Source of the DNA: an uncultured Oscillospiraceae bacterium
GTDB taxonomy: Bacteria > Bacillota > Clostridia > Oscillospirales > Oscillospiraceae
DNA length: 47,901 bases
Reading direction: 5' to 3'
NCBI GenBank assembly: GCA_910577915.1
Contig: CAJTOM010000010.1
Coordinates: 1 to 47,901, forward strand
Position 1 is the stretch's first letter; the number at the start of each line of letters is the position of its first letter. A program made the position numbers and the translations under genes. Under the pieces are notes generated by a model. The model was not told where the DNA came from and did not search any database. It saw only the letters and a program-made list of their open reading frames with translations. Of this stretch, positions 1 through 6,602 are shown in pieces.

Positions 1-27
1 AAAACCTCCGGTTTTGGCAATTTTTTG

Positions 28-55
28 GTTACTTTTTGTTTGCACAAAAAGTAAC
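28..55. repeat. 12-bp perfect inverted repeat at window edge
   Basis: Arms GTTACTTTTTGT (28-39) and ACAAAAAGTAAC (44-55) flank a 4-nt loop. A GC-rich GGCCGCCGGGCCGGTC-type stretch follows. A related arrangement (ACTTTTT stem, then GGCCCGGTC) lies at 13137-13197, so this may be a dispersed intergenic element. Neither side has the T-run of a standard terminator. No gene is supported in positions 1-152. Confidence 0.5.
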
Positions 56-152
56 TGGGCGGCCCGCGGCCGCCGGGCCGGTCGTTCGGCCGAAGTCCGA
101 ATGACGGCCCCGGGGGCGCTGCAGCCCCCCTCGCCGCCGGAGGCGTCGACGC

Positions 153-1115
153 TCACCAGGAATCCTTCCCCTCCTCCTGGGGAATCACCCTCCTCATTGC
201 CTCGATGGCCACCTCGATCATAGCGTCGTCGGGCTCAAAGGTGGTAAAATTCTGCATCCACAGGCCGGGCCGGGCCAAAAAATTGGTGACGGGGTTGTCG
301 TGGCCCCCCACGTAGCGGTTGAATTCGTAGGTGATCCCCACCACAAGGGGCAGAAGCAGGAGCTGAACCGCCATCCGGAGAAAAACATTGTCCACCGGGA
401 ACAGGGCGAACACCACCGTGTTCACCAGAATCGCCACGATGATGACCACCAGCATGAAGCTGGTGCCGCAGCGGGGGTGGTGTTTGGGCTGGGCGCGGAC
501 GTTCTCCACCGTCAGCTCCAGCCGCTTCTCGTAGCAGAAGATGGTCTTGTGCTCCGCCCCGTGGTAGGAGAAGACCCGCCGGATGTCCTTCATCCGGGAT
601 ACCGCGATCATATAGCTCATAAACAGCGCCACGCGCAGCGCCGCGTCCACCAGGTTGCGCGCCAGCACGCTGTCGGTTACCTTTTCCACAAAGCTGGCCA
701 GGAAGGTGGGCAGGAGCATAAACAGTCCCACGGAGAAGCACACCGCCATCACCACGGACAGCGCGATGACCAGCTTCTCCATCTTCTCGTTGCCCAGCTT
801 TTCGTCCAGCCATTTTTCAAATTTGGAGGGCTCCTCCGCCCCTGCCTCCTCCTCGGGAAAGTAGTCCGCGGAGAACATCAGGGCCTTCACGCCCTTGACC
901 ATGCTGTCCAGAAACGTGACGCTGCCCCGGATGAGGGGCAGACCCAGAATGGGATAGCGGTCCTTGATGAGCCGCAGCTCCTCCTCCTTGATGACCAGGC
1001 CCTCCGGTCCCCGGACCACGATGGCCTGCTTCTCCGGGCCCCGCATGAGGATGCCCTCGATCAGCGCCTGCCCGCCGATGGTGGTGCGGAAGGCGCAGGA
1101 TTGCTTGTCTGACAT
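153..1115 (-). CDS. DUF1385 (YqhQ-type) membrane protein
   Basis: This 320-residue protein matches the DUF1385 family. Near the N-terminus it has the motif GGQALIEGILMRGPEKQAIVVR-like (GGQA-IEG-MMR in the family), and in the middle HGAEHKTIFCYE followed by HHPRCGTSF. It has several hydrophobic segments, roughly residues 115-140, 150-170 and 220-265, so it is an integral membrane protein. The biochemical role of the family is not established. It is the last gene of the ridA-kinase-DUF3795 operon, 24 nt after the preceding stop. The ATG has an AGAAAGG ribosome binding site upstream. Confidence 0.88.
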   Translation of the reverse strand: MSDKQSCAFRTTIGGQALIEGILMRGPEKQAIVVRGPEGLVIKEEELRLIKDRYPILGLPLIRGSVTFLDSMVKGVKALMFSADYFPEEEAGAEEPSKFEKWLDEKLGNEKMEKLVIALSVVMAVCFSVGLFMLLPTFLASFVEKVTDSVLARNLVDAALRVALFMSYMIAVSRMKDIRRVFSYHGAEHKTIFCYEKRLELTVENVRAQPKHHPRCGTSFMLVVIIVAILVNTVVFALFPVDNVFLRMAVQLLLLPLVVGITYEFNRYVGGHDNPVTNFLARPGLWMQNFTTFEPDDAMIEVAIEAMRRVIPQEEGKDSW

Positions 1116-1139
1116 GTTGTTGCCTTTCTCTGAGAAAAA

Positions 1140-1592
1140 TTAGCGTCTCTTATAGAGAACGATTTCCGCGTCCGCGCCGCCCTCGCCGTATTCGCAGACC
1201 AGGAGAAAATCCCGTCCGGCGGCCAGGCCGTAGCAGCGCTCGCTGCCCCGCTTGTGGAGCTGATTGCCCAGGTAAATCTGCTTGTCGTCCAGCAGCCGCA
1301 GGGCCTGGCCGCTGGGCAGGGTGTAGGTGAGATTGATATAGGAGCCCGTAAGGGCGTTGAGGTCTGTGACCTCCCCCATGTCCGGAATGCGCAGAGCGTT
1401 GAACTCCGCCGCCAGCGTCTCTTTGAGCCGGCAGGGGCCGCAGTCCGCGCAGCGTGTCCGCCCGCCGCTCAGGCAGCACTCCGCCACCAGACATGCGCCG
1501 CCGAAGGGCCGGCCTCCGGTTTCGGCGCACCCGCCGCAGGCGCCGCCCATGGTACACTGGGCGCAGTCCGCGCCGCAAATAGAGTGGTTCAT
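1140..1592 (-). CDS. Cys-rich DUF3795-like protein
   Basis: This 150-residue protein begins with a dense cysteine cluster in the first 60 residues (CGADCAQC, then CGGC, then CADCGPC), as in DUF3795-type small proteins thought to bind a metal or iron-sulfur cluster. The C-terminal half has no Cys pattern and looks like a small beta-rich domain. AAGGAGGTAAC stands directly before the ATG, which fixes the start. It lies 21 nt after the sensor kinase gene and 24 nt before the DUF1385 gene, so it is co-transcribed. The function is unknown; the family name is a motif-level judgement. Confidence 0.7.
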   Translation of the reverse strand: MNHSICGADCAQCTMGGACGGCAETGGRPFGGACLVAECCLSGGRTRCADCGPCRLKETLAAEFNALRIPDMGEVTDLNALTGSYINLTYTLPSGQALRLLDDKQIYLGNQLHKRGSERCYGLAAGRDFLLVCEYGEGGADAEIVLYKRR

Positions 1593-1613
1593 GTTACCTC
1601 CTTGGTGGATGCT

Positions 1614-3026
1614 CTAGACCGCCGGCAGGGTGATAGTGACCACGCAGCCGCCCCCCTCGGCGTTGTCGATGCCGAAGCTGCCGTCGTGGAGGCGGATGAT
1701 CTCGTCGCACACGGCCAGGCCGATGCCGCTGCCCCTGGCCTTGGAGGAGCCCTTGTAGAATTTCTGCTTGACGAAGGGCAGCTCCTCGTCGGGGATGCCG
1801 GGGCCGTAGTCCCGGACGGTGATCCGGATCCGCTCCTCGTCCCGGTCCACCGCCGCGTCGATGCGCCGGCCCGCGCCGCCGTGCTTGGCGGCGTTGTCCA
1901 GCACGTTGCAGAACACCTGCTTGAGCCGCTCCGGGTCGGCGGGGATGGGGGGGAAGATCTCGTCGTCCCCGGCGTAGTGCAGCTCGATGCCCTCCTGCTT
2001 GAACAGCTCCATATAGGTGTAGATGGTGTCCTCAAACTCCGCCTGGAGGTCCACCTGCTCGATGCGCAGCGTGAAGCGGCCGTCCTCCATCTTAGAGAAA
2101 TCCAGCAGCTCCTCCACCATGTTGGTCAGCCGGCGGGACTCCTTGAGGATGATGCCCACCCCCCGGGTCAGCTGGGTCCGGTCGGTGTCCTCCAGGAGGG
2201 TTTCGCCCCAGCCGTTGATGGCGGTGAGGGGGGTGCGCAGCTCGTGGGAGACGGAGGAGATGAACTCCGATTTGATCCGCTCGCTCTTGCTGATCTGGCT
2301 GGACATGTTGTTGATGGCGTCGATGAGCTGGCCGATCTCGTCCCGGTAGGGATTCTCCATCTGGGTGCCGTAGCTGCCGCCTGCGATGCGCTTGGCGGTC
2401 TCGGTGACCTCCGCCACCGGTTCCACCACGTTGTTGATGAACACCATGTTGGACACGTACACCATCCCGATGCCGATGATCAGCAGTCCCGCCGCCACCC
2501 CCACGGTGATCAGCAGCTCCCGCTGCACGGCGGACATGGAGGTGACGTAGCGCATGGCCCCCACCACCTGGTCGTCCAGCAGCAGGGGGGCGCACACCGA
2601 CATGATGTGCTCCCCCGTGCTGGTGTCCACCCCCCGGAAGGAGGACATCTGGCCGGTCTGAAAGACCTCCAGGATGTCCGGCGTTCCGGGGGCCGTTCCG
2701 GCGGTGAGGCCGTAGGAGCTGACCAGGATGTCCCCGGTGGAGCGGATAAACTGGAGCTCCATCAGATCCCGCTCCTCGAACTCGGCGGCGAAGCTGTTGG
2801 CCGCCTGATAGAACTCGCCGTAGCTGTTCATGGTGTTGCTGGTAAAATAGACGCTGGCGTGGGTGGCCCGGGTCCGCAGGCCGTCCAGCATCATGCTGTA
2901 GTAGTAGTTGGTCATGCCCACGCAGAAGGTGACGGCCACCAGCAGGGCCACCACAAAGATGGGGCTCAGGGAGCTGATAAGCCAGCGCTTGCGCAGGCCG
3001 GTGATCTCAATGCGGTTTTTTCCCAC
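1614..3026 (-). CDS. Membrane sensor histidine kinase (orphan)
   Basis: This 470-residue protein is a classical two-component kinase. It has a membrane helix at about 15-37, an extracytoplasmic sensor loop (40-168), a second helix at about 170-194, and a HAMP linker (195-247). The HisKA box SSVSHELRTPLTAINGWGE puts the phospho-His at about 261. A HATPase domain follows with an N box (NVLDNAAKHG), G1 (DYGPGIPD) and G2 (GSGIGLAVCDEI). The start is GTG, 7-8 nt after AAGGAGG. No response regulator lies beside it. The lone OmpR-type regulator at 34960-35649 is a possible partner (inference). It sits 37 nt after ridA in the same operon. Confidence 0.92.
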   Translation of the reverse strand: MGKNRIEITGLRKRWLISSLSPIFVVALLVAVTFCVGMTNYYYSMMLDGLRTRATHASVYFTSNTMNSYGEFYQAANSFAAEFEERDLMELQFIRSTGDILVSSYGLTAGTAPGTPDILEVFQTGQMSSFRGVDTSTGEHIMSVCAPLLLDDQVVGAMRYVTSMSAVQRELLITVGVAAGLLIIGIGMVYVSNMVFINNVVEPVAEVTETAKRIAGGSYGTQMENPYRDEIGQLIDAINNMSSQISKSERIKSEFISSVSHELRTPLTAINGWGETLLEDTDRTQLTRGVGIILKESRRLTNMVEELLDFSKMEDGRFTLRIEQVDLQAEFEDTIYTYMELFKQEGIELHYAGDDEIFPPIPADPERLKQVFCNVLDNAAKHGGAGRRIDAAVDRDEERIRITVRDYGPGIPDEELPFVKQKFYKGSSKARGSGIGLAVCDEIIRLHDGSFGIDNAEGGGCVVTITLPAV

Positions 3027-3063
3027 GCCGCAGCCTCCTTCCCGCCTCCGGGTGTCCGCGCCC

Positions 3064-3441
3064 TCAGCGCGCGGCGATGGCCTCGATCTCCACCATGGCG
3101 TCCTTGGGCAGGCGGGCCACCTCCACGGCGCTGCGGGCCGGAGGATTGCCGGGGAAGAAGCCGGCGTAGACCTCGTTCATGGCGGCGAAGTCGTTCATGT
3201 CCTTGAGGAACACGGTGGTCTTGATGACGTTCTCCATGGTGAGCCCCGCCTGGGCCAGCACGGCCTGGACGTTGAGCAGGGACTGCCGGGTCTGACCGGC
3301 GATGCCGCCCTCGGCGAAGGCGCCGGTGGCGGGGTCCACGGGCAGCTGGCCGGAGGTGATGACGATGCTCCCGGCGTCGATGCCCTGGGAGTAGGGGCCG
3401 ATGGCGGCAGGGGCGGCCGTGGTGGCGATGATGTTTTTCAT
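3064..3441 (-). CDS. ridA: RidA family enamine/imine deaminase
   Basis: This 125-residue protein has the RidA (YjgF/YER057c/UK114) signature: an N-terminal AAPAAIGPYSQG segment, ITSGQLPVDP, and the C-terminal PPARSAVEVARLPKDAMVEIEAIA with the conserved Arg that binds the substrate carboxylate. Known members hydrolyse reactive enamines and imines from amino-acid metabolism in the cytosol. The ATG at 3441 is preferred over upstream in-frame starts because AAGGAGGACC lies just before it. It is the first gene of an operon running into the sensor kinase, and a good promoter lies at 3503-3531. Confidence 0.93.
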   Translation of the reverse strand: MKNIIATTAAPAAIGPYSQGIDAGSIVITSGQLPVDPATGAFAEGGIAGQTRQSLLNVQAVLAQAGLTMENVIKTTVFLKDMNDFAAMNEVYAGFFPGNPPARSAVEVARLPKDAMVEIEAIAAR

Positions 3442-3502
3442 AGGGGGGTCCTCCTTCAAAATCATGGCGGCGGGGCGCTGGCCCGCGCCGTTTATCAGTG
3501 CC

Positions 3503-3531
3503 ATGATACCAGATTCGCGGCCATAAAGCAA
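3503..3531 (-). promoter_or_regulatory. Promoter of ridA operon
   Basis: On the minus strand TTGCTT and TATCAT are separated by 17 nt, and the -10 is preceded by CTGG. It lies about 60 nt upstream of the ridA start. Confidence 0.6.
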
Positions 3532-3584
3532 CGGTTTTGTGGGCAAACCGTCCGTCTTCCCCCGGAGCCGTGCCGGCGGAGAGA

Positions 3585-3629
3585 AAAAAGCAGCAGGCGC
3601 GGGGAGCGTCTCCCCGTCCTGCTGCTTTT
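3585..3629 (-). terminator. Intrinsic terminator of phosphorelay operon
   Basis: A GC-rich stem (GCAGCAGG paired with CCTGCTGC, with inner GGGGAG/CTCCCC) is followed on the minus strand by TTTTTTCTC. It ends the transcript of the kinase operon before the ridA promoter. A shorter T-run on the other side allows weak bidirectional use. Confidence 0.75.
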
Positions 3630-3659
3630 CATATAGAGGAGCTGCCGGCCTTGCTGTAT

Positions 3660-3821
3660 CCGGAAACGGCTGATAAGGACGTTGGTGTTCTGCGCGGCCT
3701 CGGCGGATTTTGCCGCCAGATTGCGCACCTCGCCGGCCACCACGTAGCCAATGCGCCGCTGCCCGCCGAAGATGGGGCGGTACATGGATAGGATCATGCT
3801 GCCGCTGCCGGAGACATTTTG
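3660..3821 (-). pseudogene. Decayed chemoreceptor (Cache / MCP tip) fragment
   Basis: Read on the minus strand, this stretch gives MILSMYRPIFGGQRRIGYV, which resembles the end of an extracellular Cache domain, joined directly to VAGEVRNLAAKSAEAAQNT, the highly conserved hairpin tip of a methyl-accepting chemotaxis signalling domain. In an intact chemoreceptor several hundred residues (membrane helix, HAMP, first helical arm) separate these parts. I infer a large internal deletion at a short shared sequence, with both ends also lost. The fragment follows the DegV-kinase gene by about 26 nt and precedes the operon terminator. No ribosome binding site or full fold remains. Confidence 0.65.
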
Positions 3822-3847
3822 CGGGCGCCTCTCCCCGCCGGAGGGCC

Positions 3848-6547
3848 CTACGCGGCCCCGTCCTGATCCGGCATCTGGAAGAAGGGCAGGGAGGCGTCGT
3901 CCCTTCTCATAAAGAGCAGGCCGAAGGAGCCGGGGCCGCAGTTGCTGGCGATGGCGGAGGACGCCTTTTGCACGTAGACCCGCTCGAAGGGGCAGTACTG
4001 CTCCACCAAACTCCGTACATACTGGAGCTTCTTCTCGTCCATCCCGGAGTAGGTGATAAATAGGATGCGCCGGTCAATATTTCCGGTGTCCTGAAGGGTG
4101 CGCCGGATGTACTTCTTCGCCGCGTGGGAGAAGTTGCCCATCACCATGCTGCCGACCACCATTTTGCTCTTTTTCAGCACGAGGACCGGGTGCAGCAGCA
4201 GGGCGTCGCAGAGGATCTGGATCCGCTTCGATATGCGCCCGGACTGACACATCATATGGGTGCTGTTGATGATGAAGGCGGAGGAAATACAGCGCTCCAT
4301 CCGCTTCACCGCCTCCACAATCGCCTCCTTGGCGGCGTGGTGCTCCGCCATGTAGGCCGCGCACAGCACCGCCAGCCCCATGCTGCTGGAGAGGTGGCCG
4401 GAGTCCACCACCGTCACGTTTTCAAAGGACTTTGCCGCCTCGAGGGCGTTCTGGTACCCCTCGCTGACATGCCGCGCCATAGAGATGTGGATCACGTTCT
4501 GCGCCTCCGTCAGCTTCTCGGCGAAAAAGTGCTCGTAGTCCTCCACCTCCGGCGGCTGGGAGCAGCCCGTGCGCCCCTTGGCGATGTGCATCAGCAGCTC
4601 GTCTGGTTTCAGCTCCCGGCCGTCCAGGAAGCGCCCCTCGTCCGTGCGGACATAGTAGGGGCACACGGAAATGCCGAAGGTCTTTCGCAGGGATTTCGGC
4701 AGGTCGCACACGCTGTCCGTCGTCACCAGGACGGCCCGCCGCTTGACCTGCTCGAAGATGAGGATGTCCTTGTCGATATCCGACTGCTGAATCTCCTCGC
4801 TGATCCGTACCAGCTCCTTGGGGAGGATGCTCAGCACCGCCGCCTCCAGCAGAGCGCCGCTGACCGGTTTGGCCAGATAGCCGCTGAAGCCCTCCTTCCG
4901 ATAGAGGAGCTGGTTGTCGCTGCCCGCGTTGGCGGTCAGCGCCACCACGGGGACGTCCTGGCACAGGCCGCCCGGCTGGGCCCGCAGGGCGTGGAGGCAC
5001 TCAATTCCATCCATCTCCGGCATCAGGTGGTCCATGAGAATGCAGTCGTAGTGGTGGTTCTGGGTCAGCCGCAGGCACTCGGCGCCGTTGGAGGCGGTAT
5101 CGATCTGAATCTTTGTCTCCGCCAGCAGCTTGCTGACCACCATCAGGTTCATATCGTTGTCGTCCACCACGAGGATGTGGGCGTCCGGCGCCTCGAAGCT
5201 CTGCCGGTAGGTCTCCCCCTCGTGGGACCGGGAGCGGGAGGTCAGCGTGAAGGTCCCCAGGGCCTTTTCGTCGATGATGTCCTGGTCCAGGGTCACGATA
5301 AACTTCGAGCCCTTGGTGTAGACGCTGTTGACGCTGATCTCGCCGCCCATCAGCTCCACCAGCTGGTGAACGATGCTCAGTCCCAGCCCGGTCCCCTCGA
5401 TATAGCGGTTCTTCTCCTCGTCCACCCGCCGGAAGGCGTTGAAGATATAGGGGATATTCTCCTTCTTCACCCCCATGCCGGTGTCCTCCACGGAGTACCA
5501 GACCCGCACCTTGTTGACCGCCTGGCGCTCACACCGGACGGCGAGGGTGACCGAGCCCTCGCTGGTGTACTTCACCGCATTGTTGAGCAGGTTGATCAAA
5601 ATCTGCTTGATGCGCACCTCGTCCCCGCAGAGCATGCTGGGGATGGACGGGTCCACCTGGAGCTTGAACTCCAGCCCCTTCTCCTTGGCCTTGATCCAGA
5701 TCATGTTGACAATCTCAGAAAAGAGCGCGCCGGTCTCATAGGAGACGTTGACGATCTCCATCTTCCCGGATTTGATCTTCGAAAGGTCCAAGGTGTCGTT
5801 AATCAGCGTCAGCAGCAGCTTGCTGGCCCCCTGGATGTTGCGCGCGTTCTCCGCCACCTCCTCCGAGATGTCCTCACGGAGGATGATCTCATTGAGCCCG
5901 ATGATCGTGTTGATGGGTGTGCGGATTTCGTGGCTCATGCTGGAGAAGAAGTGGTTTTCCGCCCGGTTGAGCTCCTCGATCTCCTTTTTCTGCTGCTGGG
6001 TAATCTTGTTTTCCTCCTCGTACATCCGGTTCAGGAACATGAGCAGCACGCTGGTGAGCAGCCCCACCATGATCATGGAGAAGGCGGAGTCAAAAAAGGA
6101 GTTGGTGTTGGGGTTTTGCACGGCGAACTCCGGGTGGTAGAAGGCGACGCCGTAGCAGAGCAGGGTCTCCGCCATGCACAGCCCGAAAAACACGTTCCTG
6201 CGCCGCCCCTGCAGGGTGATGCAGACATAGATAAAGCAGAGGACGAACCACTCCGGCACGCCGCTGTAGAACCCGCCTGCGGAGAAAAAGGTGATGGGAA
6301 ACAGGGCGAGCAGCAGCGACGTAATGGCCGAGGCCCCCAGCTGGATGCGCTTTTTGCGGATGCTGAACTTCACAATCAGCGCCATTGCGGTAAGGCTGGC
6401 CAGCAGCAGCGCGATATTCAGAATATTCCTGCCCATGGGCAGCGTGAAAATCAGCGCGATCATGCAGATGCCTGTCACAATGCGGAACATGCGCTCGCGC
6501 AGGCTGATCCTGTGGTCGGTGATGATCTCAAACCATTTTTTTATCAC
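3848..6547 (-). CDS. Hybrid histidine kinase with C-terminal DegV domain
   Basis: This 899-residue fusion protein has six or so membrane helices (about 22-175), a short coil, a HisKA box (FSSMSHEIRTPINTIIGLNE, His206), and a HATPase with N box (NLLNNAVKYT), G1 (DTGMGV) and G2 (GTGLGLSIV). A receiver domain follows at about 457-575 (VVDDND, phospho-Asp about 506 in MDHLMPEMDG, Lys in LAKP). Residues about 603-885 form a complete DegV/FakB-like domain: VTTDSVCDLP, CSQPP, VVDSGHLSSSMGL, MMCQSGRIS, and NCGPGSFGLLF at the end. Free-standing DegV proteins bind fatty acids, and FakB presents them to a fatty-acid kinase. Here the residues usually Thr in TSQP and His in HTGPG are Cys and Asn. It lies 55 nt after the HPt kinase gene. 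The linkage of phosphorelay to a lipid-binding output or sensor is inference. Confidence 0.9.
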   Translation of the reverse strand: MIKKWFEIITDHRISLRERMFRIVTGICMIALIFTLPMGRNILNIALLLASLTAMALIVKFSIRKKRIQLGASAITSLLLALFPITFFSAGGFYSGVPEWFVLCFIYVCITLQGRRRNVFFGLCMAETLLCYGVAFYHPEFAVQNPNTNSFFDSAFSMIMVGLLTSVLLMFLNRMYEEENKITQQQKKEIEELNRAENHFFSSMSHEIRTPINTIIGLNEIILREDISEEVAENARNIQGASKLLLTLINDTLDLSKIKSGKMEIVNVSYETGALFSEIVNMIWIKAKEKGLEFKLQVDPSIPSMLCGDEVRIKQILINLLNNAVKYTSEGSVTLAVRCERQAVNKVRVWYSVEDTGMGVKKENIPYIFNAFRRVDEEKNRYIEGTGLGLSIVHQLVELMGGEISVNSVYTKGSKFIVTLDQDIIDEKALGTFTLTSRSRSHEGETYRQSFEAPDAHILVVDDNDMNLMVVSKLLAETKIQIDTASNGAECLRLTQNHHYDCILMDHLMPEMDGIECLHALRAQPGGLCQDVPVVALTANAGSDNQLLYRKEGFSGYLAKPVSGALLEAAVLSILPKELVRISEEIQQSDIDKDILIFEQVKRRAVLVTTDSVCDLPKSLRKTFGISVCPYYVRTDEGRFLDGRELKPDELLMHIAKGRTGCSQPPEVEDYEHFFAEKLTEAQNVIHISMARHVSEGYQNALEAAKSFENVTVVDSGHLSSSMGLAVLCAAYMAEHHAAKEAIVEAVKRMERCISSAFIINSTHMMCQSGRISKRIQILCDALLLHPVLVLKKSKMVVGSMVMGNFSHAAKKYIRRTLQDTGNIDRRILFITYSGMDEKKLQYVRSLVEQYCPFERVYVQKASSAIASNCGPGSFGLLFMRRDDASLPFFQMPDQDGAA

Positions 6548-6602
6548 GAAATCCCCTACCCCTCAGAATATGGTATGTGTGAAAGGCGCGCCGGCGGCGG
6601 AC

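Noticed and set aside
1254..3206. Very long plus-strand open frame opposite the sensor kinase and ridA
   Set aside because: It is a high-G+C shadow: it lacks a ribosome binding site and any recognisable fold, and runs opposite two clear genes.
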